Source: DUPQ01 sp964563155 (GTDB lineage Bacteria > Bacillota > Clostridia > DUPQ01). From it: a stretch of DNA of 64,000 nt. Where the stretch lies: contig CAZLVL010000013.1 in NCBI GenBank assembly GCA_964563155.1, forward strand, positions 1-64,000. Reading direction: 5' to 3'. Below the pieces are notes generated by a model that saw nothing but the letters and a program-made list of their open reading frames with translations, made no database searches and had not been told where the DNA came from. Below are positions 40,360 through 48,867 of this stretch, piece after piece. Made by a program: the position numbers and the translations under genes. Numbering within the stretch: position 1 is the stretch's first letter; every line of letters begins with the position of its first letter.

Positions 40360-41337
40360 GTGAAAGTACTCTTAATTGGAGCAAGAACTCTTTTAGGCAC
40401 TCAAACTGCCCATGAACTTTTAAAAAGAGGTCATACAATAACAGCTATTCCCGCTCCCTATATCAAGGAGAGTCGACCTGACCTTGAGGATATCCAATTC
40501 TTGGCTTTGGATTGTATGTTTTTAAATATTGATGAACTAATGACTCTTATGACAGGCTGTGATGCCTTAATTTTTACAGCAGGCTTAGATGAAAACATCA
40601 AGACAAAAGACTCCATAAGTGAACTCTACTACAAATATAATATTGCACCTTTAGAAAAACTTTTACCTCTAGCTAAAAAGACTGGCATAAAACAAACAGT
40701 TATTTGCTCTTCCTTTTTTGCTTACATGGATAGAACCTACCCAGAATGGGACTTAGCCAGCAACCACCCCTACATTAAAAACAGAGTGGACCAAGCCAAG
40801 GTAGCCTTAAGTTATGCAGACCAAGACTTTGCTGTATCCATCCTAGAATTTCCCTATATCTTAGGAAGTACCCATAAGGACCTACCTATATGTAAGTTTT
40901 TAAAGGATTCTGTTAAGAAAAATCCTTTTTTCACCTTCTATCCTAAAGGAGGAACCTCTGCCATTAGCATTGACCAAGCTGGCCAATGTATAGTATCAGC
41001 TATGGAAATAGGTAAAGGAGGACAAATATTTCCCTTAAGCACCTACAACATCAGTTGGAAAGACCTCATCAATAGTATGCATAAAGAGTTGGATACACAC
41101 CATAAAAAGGCAATTCCCCTAAATTCTTATCTCTTAAAAAGATATCTTAAAAGAATCTTTAGACAAGAAAAAACCCAAGGCTTTCAAACTGGACTTGAGT
41201 TCTCAAAACTAAAACCCTTAATTGTTGAAAATGTATATATCAATGACTTTAATGCTAAAAGTATTTTCAGAGTAAGACCTGAAAACCTTAGTGACTTGAT
41301 AAAAATCTCCCTTTCTACCTGCTTGTATGAAGATTAG
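40360..41337 (+). CDS. NAD(P)-binding extended SDR/NmrA-like protein
   Basis: A 325-residue Rossmann-fold protein; the N-terminus VLLIGARTLLGTQTAHELLKRG is a dinucleotide-binding signature (GxxxxxG variant), and a Ser-Ser-Phe-Phe-Ala-Tyr strand occurs where epimerases hold their Tyr. The start codon is GTG (40360), placed by GGAGG ten bases upstream. It follows the fusion gene by 89 bases, with a TATAAT in the gap, so it may have both shared and private transcription. It could reduce or epimerise a product of the cluster; substrate unknown. Confidence 0.78.
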   Translation: MKVLLIGARTLLGTQTAHELLKRGHTITAIPAPYIKESRPDLEDIQFLALDCMFLNIDELMTLMTGCDALIFTAGLDENIKTKDSISELYYKYNIAPLEKLLPLAKKTGIKQTVICSSFFAYMDRTYPEWDLASNHPYIKNRVDQAKVALSYADQDFAVSILEFPYILGSTHKDLPICKFLKDSVKKNPFFTFYPKGGTSAISIDQAGQCIVSAMEIGKGGQIFPLSTYNISWKDLINSMHKELDTHHKKAIPLNSYLLKRYLKRIFRQEKTQGFQTGLEFSKLKPLIVENVYINDFNAKSIFRVRPENLSDLIKISLSTCLYED

Positions 41338-41543
41338 TAAAAAAGTCCAAATATCTAAGACAAGCCCAAGAAGAGGGTACAATATATATCTAACAAGTTT
41401 GCATTCACCTATGGCGCTAATACTATATTAGGCTTCATATACTATATTTAATGGTATTAAAACTGGAAAAAGTATAAAATTAATACGAGGACTAAAGGCT
41501 AATAGACATTCTAGATTAATATATCAAAATGAAAGGAGGCTTT

Positions 41544-42695
41544 ATGACTAAAACAAGTAATAGAATAGAGATTAAAAGTGAAATATTTGAGTGGGCTATT
41601 GAAGAATCACAAAAAGATATAAATGAAATCAGAATAAGGTTTAATAAATTTGATAAATGGATCTCTCAAATTGAATACCCCACATATAGACAAGTAGAAG
41701 ACTTAGCAAATTTTCTTAAAGTTCCTTTTGGCTACATGTTTTTAGATGAGCCTCCATCCAAGGATGTTATTGAAAGTCAGTTCAGAACTATTGGTAACAA
41801 AAAACCGAAAATCAGCAAGAATCTTAAAGACACAATATACTCCATGAGCAGAAAGCAAGACTGGATCAGTGAGTTTCGAAAAGACAATGGTTGGGAAAGT
41901 ATTATTCCTGATGAATATAAAAATTTAGATACTAGCAAAACTGTGGAATTTGCCCAAAAAGTAAAATCTTTTATTGGTCTAAAAGAATATTGGTATAAAG
42001 AAGTCAAAGACATAAACTCTGCCTTTATCTTCTTAAGAAAGCTTTTAGAGGAAAAAGGTATTATTGTAATGCAAAGTGGAATTGTTGGCCCAAGCACAAA
42101 AAGATTGTTACAGATTGAAGAGTTTAGAGGATTTATGCTATATGACCAATATGCCCCACTTATATTTCTTCATGCAAATGATAGTTACGCTGGAAAAATC
42201 TTTACATTGATACATGAGCTTATCCACATCATCCTAGAAGAAGATGATGTATTTGATAGTTATGACTTTAATTCTCAAAACAGTATAGAAGCTCAGATTA
42301 ATAAAATAGCAATTGAGTTTCTAGTTCCAGACTCTCATCTAAGTGAATATTTAGAAAACCAGAATACAGATATTGATGAAGAGAATATAATAGAGTTAAG
42401 CAGTTTATTTAAGGTCAATAGATTAGCCCTTGCCTACAAACTTTTGAACCAAAATTTAATAGAGCAAGAATTACTAGATAAGATTATCTTGGAAACTGAA
42501 ATAAGTGTAAAAACTAAAAGCAAAAAAGTCGAGGGCAGTCACTTTTGGAATACATATAAGTCTAGATATAGTAACACTTTTATTAAAACTGTCATAAAGG
42601 GGGCAGAATCAGGATATGTCCCCTATACTTATGCTTTCAAACTACTAGATTTGAGCGCAAGAAGCTATGATGTACTTAAGGGTGAATTCCAATAA
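41544..42695 (+). CDS. HTH-ImmA/IrrE metallopeptidase protein (COG2856 type)
   Basis: The start at 41544 (MTKTSNRIE) follows AGGAGG; an ORF start 15 bases earlier is inside the ribosome site. The 383-residue protein has a degenerate N-terminal HTH (about 15-70), then an IrrE-type zinc protease domain with HELIHIIL (His-Glu-x-x-His) near 225 and an acidic third ligand region. Such proteins cleave repressors in phages and elements or serve as antitoxins to PIN-domain (DUF4411) toxins. No such toxin follows here: the next gene is purC. It is thus an orphan, perhaps controlling a distant target. Confidence 0.85.
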   Translation: MTKTSNRIEIKSEIFEWAIEESQKDINEIRIRFNKFDKWISQIEYPTYRQVEDLANFLKVPFGYMFLDEPPSKDVIESQFRTIGNKKPKISKNLKDTIYSMSRKQDWISEFRKDNGWESIIPDEYKNLDTSKTVEFAQKVKSFIGLKEYWYKEVKDINSAFIFLRKLLEEKGIIVMQSGIVGPSTKRLLQIEEFRGFMLYDQYAPLIFLHANDSYAGKIFTLIHELIHIILEEDDVFDSYDFNSQNSIEAQINKIAIEFLVPDSHLSEYLENQNTDIDEENIIELSSLFKVNRLALAYKLLNQNLIEQELLDKIILETEISVKTKSKKVEGSHFWNTYKSRYSNTFIKTVIKGAESGYVPYTYAFKLLDLSARSYDVLKGEFQ

Positions 42696-42749
42696 TCATT
42701 TGATACTCCAAGCCTTATATACTTTCGCATACTGGTTTTTATATATTTA

Positions 42750-42778
42750 TTGCAAACATAATTTAGCAAGTGTAATAT
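42750..42778 (+). promoter_or_regulatory. Promoter and leader hairpin of purC
   Basis: TTGCAA (42750-42755), 17 bases, TAATAT (42773-42778). The transcript would start at about 42785 and begin with a hairpin (AAGGTCCTGTGGA pairing with TCCATAGGCCTT, one bulge and a wobble). It does not match the purine or ZTP riboswitch consensus words. Confidence 0.6.
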
Positions 42779-42861
42779 AATAAGGTCCTGTGGAAGAGAA
42801 AAATCCATAGGCCTTGTATATAATTAGGATAGATTCCAAGAGAAAGGAATATGAATAGGCA

Positions 42862-43548
42862 ATGTTACTAGTTTACAAAGGAAAAACAAAGGATGTATAC
42901 AGTTTAGAAGATGGGAACTTTCTTTTAAAGTTTAAAGATGATATGACCGGCAGTGGTGGTGTCTTTGATCCAGGTGCCAATACAGTAGGCCTTACTTTAG
43001 AAGGTGCAGGTCTTGCAGGTTTAAGGTTAAGTGTATTCTTTTTTGAACTTTTAGAAAAAAAAGGAATACCCACCCATTTTATATCTGCTAATACAGTAGA
43101 TAACACCATGATAGTAAAGCCTGCTCAATTTTTTGGTAAGGGTGTAGAGGTAATACTTCGCTATAGGGCTGTGGGAAGTTTCTTAAGAAGATATGGTCTT
43201 TATTGCCAAGAAAATGATAAATTAGATGGATATGTAGAGGTTACCTTAAAAGATGACCTAAGAAACGACCCTCTCATAACCAAAGAAGGCTTAGCTGAAT
43301 TAAATATTATGTCTTTTGAAGAATATGATATTTTATATAATCTAACTAAAAAATCCGGAGAAATCTTAAAAGATTTCATGTTAAAAAAAGGTATTGAGCT
43401 TTACGATATTAAGTTTGAATTTGGTAGAGTTGGTAGTGATTTACACATAGCCATGATTGATGAGATCTCTGGTGGTAATATGAGAGCCTTTAAAGATGGT
43501 AAACAGATTTCTCCTTTAGAACTAGAAAAGATCTTACTTGAAGATTAA
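42862..43548 (+). CDS. purC: SAICAR synthetase
   Basis: A 228-residue PurC: YKGKTKDVY at the N-terminus, FKDDMTG, FIVKP-like MIVKPAQ, EVILRYRAVGSFLRRYG, and LYDIKFEFGR and IDEISGG near the end. It joins aspartate to CAIR with ATP in purine synthesis. It stands alone; the rest of the pur pathway is not in the window. The only purine neighbour is the distant guaA. It has its own promoter and converges on clpB. Confidence 0.95.
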   Translation: MLLVYKGKTKDVYSLEDGNFLLKFKDDMTGSGGVFDPGANTVGLTLEGAGLAGLRLSVFFFELLEKKGIPTHFISANTVDNTMIVKPAQFFGKGVEVILRYRAVGSFLRRYGLYCQENDKLDGYVEVTLKDDLRNDPLITKEGLAELNIMSFEEYDILYNLTKKSGEILKDFMLKKGIELYDIKFEFGRVGSDLHIAMIDEISGGNMRAFKDGKQISPLELEKILLED

Positions 43549-43555
43549 CATTACT

Positions 43556-43690
43556 TTAAAATAAGGGCCGAAGAACTTCTTCGACCCTTAATATATTTGC
43601 CCGCTGATGACAATTCACACATTATACGATTTTCAAAGGAGGTAGCGGGCTTTTGTCGATCGTAACAATACTTGCACAATACACCCGACT
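43556..43690 (-). ncRNA. Predicted ~135-nt small RNA between purC and clpB
   Basis: A consensus promoter on the minus strand (TTGATA 43725-43720, 17 bases, TATAAT 43702-43697) starts a transcript at about 43690 in a region with no good minus-strand gene. It ends in a strong hairpin (43562-43590, AAGGG-CGAAGAA stem) followed by TTATTTT. Inside, GCCCGCT and AGCGGGC (43644-43650, 43599-43605) can form a second stem with a 38-base loop. Promoter plus terminator without an ORF is good evidence for an RNA gene. It is antisense to an SD-bearing 18-codon frame on the other strand. Confidence 0.55.
43562..43590. terminator. Hairpin shared by purC and the predicted small RNA
   Basis: TAAGGGCCGAAGAA and TTCTTCGACCCTTA pair with one internal mismatch around CT. 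Leftward it is followed by TTATTTT, rightward by ATATATTT, so it is stronger for the minus strand. Confidence 0.75.
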
Positions 43691-43696
43691 AACTAC

Positions 43697-43725
43697 ATTA
43701 TACATTTAATAAAACAATATATCAA
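43697..43725 (-). promoter_or_regulatory. Consensus promoter of the predicted small RNA
   Basis: TTGATA-17-TATAAT on the minus strand, located after the clpB stop at 43743 and directed away from it. Confidence 0.75.
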
Positions 43726-43742
43726 TAAGCTTGCAAAGCAAT

Positions 43743-46364
43743 TTAATCATCTATTTCATCACTAATTATGTCTAAAGTATATGAGCCTTGGCGATAATCA
43801 ACCTTTAAAATGCTTCTAGTAGAAATGTTTTCTGACAAGATTTTTTTTGCAATCATGGTCTCAATGTTACTTTGTATATACCTTTTTAAAGGTCTTGCTC
43901 CAAAGGCTGAATCATAGCCTTCTTCTGCAATGTGAAGTTTGGCATCTTGGCTTACCTCTAGTACTAATTGGTTTTTAGCTAGCCTTTTTGCCAAATCTTC
44001 TAACATCAGGTCTCCTATCTTTACAATCTCTTTTGGAGTTAAGGGCTTGTATATAACTATTTCGTCTAGCCTATTTAGGAATTCTGGACGGAAATGTTGC
44101 TTTAAGAGTAGTTCAATCCCTTCTTTTCCCTCTTTTGTGACTTCATTGTTTTTATCAATATTATCCATAATGAATTCAGTACCTAGATTGGAGGTTAGAA
44201 TAATGATAGTGTTTTTAAAGTCCACTGTTCTTCCTTGAGAGTCGGTTATTCTACCTTCATCCAAAACCTGTAAAAGCACATTGAAAACTTCTGGGTGGGC
44301 CTTTTCTATTTCATCAAAAAGAACTACACAGTAGGGTTTTCTTCTAACAGCCTCTGTTAATTGTCCTCCTTCTTCATAGCCTACATATCCTGGAGGTGCC
44401 CCTATTAAACGGCTTACAGAGAATTTTTCCATGTACTCACTCATATCTATTCTAACTATATTCTTTTCATCATCAAAAAGAGCCTCTGCCAGAGTCTTGG
44501 CTAATTCAGTCTTTCCAACTCCAGTAGGTCCTAAAAAGAGAAAGGAACCAACAGGTCTATCTGGATCTTGAATACCTGCCCTTTGACGCAAGATTGCTTG
44601 TGCTACTTTTTCTACAGGCTCATCTTGGCCTATTACTCTTTTGTGTAAAATGTCCTCTAAACCAAGAAGCTTTTCTCTTTCACTTTGCATTAACCTAGTT
44701 AAAGGTATACCTGTCCATCTAGAAACAATGGAAGATATTTCTTCTTCTGTCACCTTATCTCGCAAAAGGGTCTTTTTCCCTTCAACCTCCTTGGCAATTT
44801 CTTCTTGGTCTTCTAGTTCTTTTTGAAGAGCTGGAAGTTGTCCATATTTCAATTCTGCAGCCCTATTAAGGTCATAGTCTCTTTGAGCTTTTTCTATTAG
44901 GCTATTTACCCTTTCAATTTCCTCTCTAAGCTTTTGCACCTTAGAGATGGCGTTTTTCTCATTTTCCCATCTAGCCTTCATATCCTTAAAGACTTCTTTT
45001 TGGTGGGCTAGCTCCTTTTTTATTCTTTCTAAGTTATCTTTAGACAATTGGTCCTTTTCTTTTTTAAGGGCAGCTTCTTCTATTTCTAGTTGCATGATTC
45101 TTCTTGAAATCTCATCTAACTCAGAAGGCATTGAATCTATTTCTGTTTTTATGAGGGCACAAGCCTCATCCACTAGGTCTATGGCTTTATCAGGTAAAAA
45201 CCTATCACTTATATATCTGTGGGATAAGGTTGCAGCTGCTATTAGAGCCTGGTCTGTTATTTGTACTCCATGGTAAACTTCGTATCTTTCTTTTAAGCCT
45301 CTTAAAATAGAGATTGTTTCTTCCACATTAGGCTCTTCAATCAGTACTGGTTGGAATCTTCTTTCTAGGGCAGCATCCTTTTCAATATATTGCCTGTATT
45401 CATTTAAGGTGGTAGCTCCAATACAGTAAAGCTCTCCTCTAGCCAACATGGGCTTTAAGAGATTTCCAGCGTCCATGGCTCCGTCTGTCCTTCCCGCTCC
45501 AACTATGTTATGCAATTCATCTATGAAAAGGATAATTCTACCTTGAGATTTTCTAACCTCTTCTAAAACAGCCTTTAGTCTTTCTTCAAACTCTCCCCTA
45601 TATTTAGCTCCTGCTATTAAGGCTCCCATGTCTAAAGAGAATATTTTTCTTTCCTTTAGGTTACCAGGCACATCCCCTTTTACTATTCTTAAGGCCAAAC
45701 CTTCTGCTATAGCTGTTTTACCTACACCGGGCTCTCCAATTAGCACTGGATTGTTTTTAGTTTTTCTAGATAAGATTCTAATGACATTCCGGATCTCTTC
45801 GTCTCTTCCAATGACTGGGTCTAGTTTTTGTTCTCTTGCTAGTTCTACTAAATCCTGACCATACTTTTTTAAGACATCATAGGTAGACTCTGGATTATCC
45901 GATGTAACCTTGGTGTTTCCCCTAATTTTTGCCAAAACCTTTAAAAACTCATTTCTATCAATAGAGCATTTCTTAAAAATCCTCTTTATTTCACTGTTTC
46001 CCTTATCTATTAAGGCTAAAAAGATATGCTCTAAAGAAACAAAGTCATCTTGCATGGCTTGAGCCTCCCTTTCAGAGGCTACAAAAACCGCATCACTTTC
46101 AGATGATATATATACCTTATCTGGCTCTCTTCCACTACCTGTTACCTTGGGCAAATTAGCTATGGCTATTTCTGTATCTCTTAACAGGCTATCTACCTGA
46201 ATGTTCATTGACAAGAGAAGTTGGCCAATAAAGGAATCTGGCAAACTTATTAAGGCGTGCAAGATATGTACCTGTTCAATTTGCATATTTTGGTATTCTA
46301 TGGCCATACTTTGGGCATTGTTTATGGCTTCTACTGATTTTTGTGTAAACTTTTGTATATTCAT
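43743..46364 (-). CDS. clpB: ClpB disaggregase chaperone
   Basis: An 873-residue Hsp100: N-domain (1-145), AAA1 (GEPGVGKTAIAEGLA near 205, FIDELHNIVGAG), coiled-coil middle domain (about 400-525), AAA2 (GPTGVGKTELAKTLAEALF near 610, VVLFDEIEKAHPEVF) and the GARPLKRYIQ C-terminal motif. It resolves protein aggregates with DnaK. The ATG directly follows the stop of the ribbon-helix-helix gene (zero gap), so both are one transcript. No CtsR-type heptad box is visible in the promoter. Confidence 0.96.
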   Translation of the reverse strand: MNIQKFTQKSVEAINNAQSMAIEYQNMQIEQVHILHALISLPDSFIGQLLLSMNIQVDSLLRDTEIAIANLPKVTGSGREPDKVYISSESDAVFVASEREAQAMQDDFVSLEHIFLALIDKGNSEIKRIFKKCSIDRNEFLKVLAKIRGNTKVTSDNPESTYDVLKKYGQDLVELAREQKLDPVIGRDEEIRNVIRILSRKTKNNPVLIGEPGVGKTAIAEGLALRIVKGDVPGNLKERKIFSLDMGALIAGAKYRGEFEERLKAVLEEVRKSQGRIILFIDELHNIVGAGRTDGAMDAGNLLKPMLARGELYCIGATTLNEYRQYIEKDAALERRFQPVLIEEPNVEETISILRGLKERYEVYHGVQITDQALIAAATLSHRYISDRFLPDKAIDLVDEACALIKTEIDSMPSELDEISRRIMQLEIEEAALKKEKDQLSKDNLERIKKELAHQKEVFKDMKARWENEKNAISKVQKLREEIERVNSLIEKAQRDYDLNRAAELKYGQLPALQKELEDQEEIAKEVEGKKTLLRDKVTEEEISSIVSRWTGIPLTRLMQSEREKLLGLEDILHKRVIGQDEPVEKVAQAILRQRAGIQDPDRPVGSFLFLGPTGVGKTELAKTLAEALFDDEKNIVRIDMSEYMEKFSVSRLIGAPPGYVGYEEGGQLTEAVRRKPYCVVLFDEIEKAHPEVFNVLLQVLDEGRITDSQGRTVDFKNTIIILTSNLGTEFIMDNIDKNNEVTKEGKEGIELLLKQHFRPEFLNRLDEIVIYKPLTPKEIVKIGDLMLEDLAKRLAKNQLVLEVSQDAKLHIAEEGYDSAFGARPLKRYIQSNIETMIAKKILSENISTRSILKVDYRQGSYTLDIISDEIDD

Positions 46365-47000
46365 TTAATATGTCTCCCCATATATTCTTTCAATCTCTTT
46401 TTTGGCCTTTAGGTAATCTTCTTTATTTTCAAAAAAAGCATACAAAGACCTATGTAGAACATTTATATAGTTGGCTGTTTCAAGACCTAAGACCTGTTTG
46501 TTAGATTTATCTTCTAAGATCCTAATAAAGCCCTTTTCATTGTTGTTCAAACTTTCATTAGAAACAACATTACTATTTTTTATATGTCTCTTCTTTTCAA
46601 CCTCTTTCCAAAGGCTAAAAAAGTCTTCCATACTCTTTGTTAACTCCCTGTTTTGAGTCCTTATATTTGCTTTTATCCTAGATGAATAGTAATTTTTACT
46701 TCTATAGACTTCTACACAGTATCTTATGGCTGGTCTGTACTTGTAGTTTAACTCAGCCCTTATATCCATAAAATGGGCTGAGTTCATAGGCACAAAGACA
46801 TATCCCCCTATAGACTCTAGTTGGTCTTTAGCCTGGCTTAAAATATCTTTAGCAATTTGACCAAAGGTAGTATAGGAAAGGTGGTCTGCTAAAATCTCAT
46901 TTATATAGTTGGACCTACTAGTATTTGTCTTACTAGCCAGATCATCAATTAGTTCTACTATTTCTCTTCCTAAAAGAAGGCTATAAATATCTTTTTTCAT
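46365..47000 (-). CDS. Ribbon-helix-helix domain protein coupled to clpB
   Basis: A 211-residue protein. Residues about 10-45 (LGREIVELIDDLASKTNTSRSNYINEILADHL) look like a ribbon-helix-helix DNA-binding domain: a short strand and two helices with the Thr-x-x-Ser-Arg-Ser turn. The rest is a helical domain I do not recognise, rich in Tyr and Arg. It abuts clpB with no gap and lies behind a promoter carrying a direct repeat and a palindrome. I infer a heat or protein-stress regulator that controls its own operon, in place of CtsR. The effector domain is unknown. Confidence 0.72.
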   Translation of the reverse strand: MKKDIYSLLLGREIVELIDDLASKTNTSRSNYINEILADHLSYTTFGQIAKDILSQAKDQLESIGGYVFVPMNSAHFMDIRAELNYKYRPAIRYCVEVYRSKNYYSSRIKANIRTQNRELTKSMEDFFSLWKEVEKKRHIKNSNVVSNESLNNNEKGFIRILEDKSNKQVLGLETANYINVLHRSLYAFFENKEDYLKAKKEIERIYGETY

Positions 47001-47018
47001 GCTCCGTCTCCCCTTAAG

Positions 47019-47063
47019 ATTATATCAAACATCAAATAACTTGACAATGATATTATTAATATC
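47019..47063 (-). promoter_or_regulatory. Promoter with operator candidates for the RHH-clpB operon
   Basis: TTGTCA (47047-47042), 17 bases, TATAAT (47024-47019) on the minus strand. The perfect palindrome GATATTATTAATATC (47049-47063) abuts the -35, and a tandem heptamer ATCAAAC/ATCAAAT (about 47023-47036) lies in the spacer and -10. Ribbon-helix-helix proteins often bind such tandem or inverted words. Confidence 0.65.
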
Positions 47064-47116
47064 GCATGCAAGTTTACTTATTTTTTTACTCAATTTACTT
47101 CAAAACTTCTCTTTTA

Positions 47117-47125
47117 TGTTATAAT
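47117..47125 (+). promoter_or_regulatory. Extended -10 promoter of the oxygen-defence operon
   Basis: TG at 47117-47118, one base, TATAAT at 47120-47125; the -35 is poor, as usual for extended -10 promoters. It is 48 bases before the ATG at 47173. Confidence 0.6.
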
Positions 47126-47172
47126 TGCATTTGAATGACAAGTAAATATAGAATGCAAACGGAGGAAAAGTA

Positions 47173-47655
47173 ATGAACGACTTAGAAATGGCCATACAAA
47201 TGGAAAAAGACGGCGAAATCTTTTATAAGAGGCAAGCTGAACTGAACAAGGACAACTACCTATTTAATATATGTATGATGCTGGCAGAGGATGAAAAGGT
47301 TCATGCAAATGTTTTAGAAAAAAAACTAAAGAGTTTGGAATACGAACTGTCCCCCTCTACCTTTGACAAGGAACCATCTCTTTTTACAAATCTCAATGAT
47401 TTTTCCGTAGAAGAAAGGTTTACCCTAAGACAGCAAGACTTCTATAGCCTAGCAGCAGACATAGAACTCAAGAGCATAGAACTATACACTAGGTTATTTA
47501 ATCAATCTGAAGATGAAAAGGATAAAGAAATTTTTCAATATCTCATAGATCAAGAAAAAAACCACTATAATATTATTGATGCACTAGCCCAAGCCTTAAG
47601 AAGTGCAGACGAATGGGTAGAAAATGCGGAGTTTGGAAACAGACCCGAGTACTAA
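47173..47655 (+). CDS. Rubrerythrin-like ferritin-fold diiron protein
   Basis: A 160-residue four-helix-bundle protein with paired Glu and Glu-x-x-His motifs (MEKDGEIFYKRQAE, EDEKVHANVL, DIELKSIELYTR, DQEKNHYNIID), the diiron ligand set of rubrerythrin/ferritin-like proteins. No rubredoxin Cys4 domain is attached. It probably reduces peroxide or stores iron in the cytoplasm. It is 30 bases upstream of the flavodiiron gene on the same strand, an oxygen-defence pairing typical of anaerobes. GGAGG precedes the ATG. Confidence 0.85.
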   Translation: MNDLEMAIQMEKDGEIFYKRQAELNKDNYLFNICMMLAEDEKVHANVLEKKLKSLEYELSPSTFDKEPSLFTNLNDFSVEERFTLRQQDFYSLAADIELKSIELYTRLFNQSEDEKDKEIFQYLIDQEKNHYNIIDALAQALRSADEWVENAEFGNRPEY

Positions 47656-47685
47656 TAGAAAATTTATATCAGGAAGGTAGAATTT

Positions 47686-48867
47686 ATGAAAAAACTAGTT
47701 AAGAATAATGTTTATTGGGTAGGATATACTGATTGGGAATTAAAGAAATTCCACGGTGATGAATATTCCACCCATTCAGGGTCAACCTACAACAGCTATC
47801 TTATACAAGAAGAAAAAACTGTTCTAATTGATACAGTTTGGTCACCCTTTGCAAAGGAGTTTGTAGATAACTTAAAAAGTGAAATTGATTTAAACTCTAT
47901 AGATTTCATAGTTGCTAATCATGGGGAAGTAGACCACAGTGGAGCATTAACAGAGTTAATGAAACATATCCCCAATACCCCTATTTACTGTTCTCAAAAC
48001 GCCCTTAAATCTCTAAAAGGCCAATTCCATGGAGATTGGGATTTAAGAGTGCTAAAAACTGGAGATACTCTAGACTTAGGAAATGGAAAACAATTGGTCT
48101 TTGTAGAAATGAGAATGCTACACTGGCCCGACTCTATGGCCTGCTATATGACAGGAGACAAAATCCTCTTTTCCAATGACGCTTTTGGCCAGCACTATGC
48201 TGTGGATTCCCTCTTTAATGACCAAGCAGACCAATGTGTTCTTTACCAAGAGGCTGAAAAGTATTATGCCAATATTCTTACACCCTTTAGCGCTATCTTG
48301 AAAAAGAAGTTAGAAGAGATTATTGCTCTGAACCTAGATATTGACATTATTGCACCTAGCCATGGAGTTATCTGGAGAGATAATCCTCTTCAAATAGTGG
48401 AACAATATGCAAAATGGTGTGATGATTACCAAGAAAATCAAATCTCCATTATTTATGACACCATGTGGAATGGAACCAAAAGAATGGCCGATAAGATTGC
48501 TGAAGGTATAAGGGCGAAGGATCCTGATGTTACCATAAAGGTTTTCAATCTTCCAAAAAAAGACATTAATGATGTAACAACTGAGATTTTCAAATCTAAA
48601 ATGATTGTACTAGGCTCACCTACTATTAATAATGGAATACTCTTTTCCATAGCTGGTCTAGCCCACTATATAAAAGGCTTAAAGTTTAAAAACAAAAAAG
48701 CTGCTGCCTTTGGTGCCTATGGCTGGTCCGGAGAAGGTGTAAAGATTCTAAATGGCATGTTAGAAGATGCTGGATTTGAACTAGTTAATGAAGGCCTTAG
48801 AGCTCTATGGAATCCTGATGCCCAAAGGGAAGAGGAAGCTTTTGAATTTGGCAAAAGCTTAGTTTAA
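47686..48867 (+). CDS. fprA: Flavodiiron protein (A-type, FprA)
   Basis: A 393-residue protein: metallo-beta-lactamase-like diiron domain (1-250) with ligands His79-x-Glu81-x-Asp83-His84 (ANHGEVDHSG) and further His at 147 and 226, then a flavodoxin domain (about 255-393) with the FMN loop DTMWNGTKRMA and GSPTINNG. It reduces O2 to water (and often NO) with electrons from rubredoxin. It is coupled to the downstream msrAB by a one-base overlap. Confidence 0.95.
   Translation: MKKLVKNNVYWVGYTDWELKKFHGDEYSTHSGSTYNSYLIQEEKTVLIDTVWSPFAKEFVDNLKSEIDLNSIDFIVANHGEVDHSGALTELMKHIPNTPIYCSQNALKSLKGQFHGDWDLRVLKTGDTLDLGNGKQLVFVEMRMLHWPDSMACYMTGDKILFSNDAFGQHYAVDSLFNDQADQCVLYQEAEKYYANILTPFSAILKKKLEEIIALNLDIDIIAPSHGVIWRDNPLQIVEQYAKWCDDYQENQISIIYDTMWNGTKRMADKIAEGIRAKDPDVTIKVFNLPKKDINDVTTEIFKSKMIVLGSPTINNGILFSIAGLAHYIKGLKFKNKKAAAFGAYGWSGEGVKILNGMLEDAGFELVNEGLRALWNPDAQREEEAFEFGKSLV

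Noticed and set aside
42696..42861. Purine or ZTP riboswitch upstream of purC
   Set aside because: The conserved core words of either class are absent; only a simple hairpin is seen.
41338..43548. Toxin-antitoxin pair with the HTH-IrrE protein
   Set aside because: No DUF4411/PIN or other toxin-like gene lies on either side; the neighbours are an SDR gene and purC.
47001..47172. CtsR box upstream of clpB
   Set aside because: The ATCAAAC/ATCAAAT tandem has a 7-base period and lacks the GGTCAAA words with the three-base spacer of CtsR sites.
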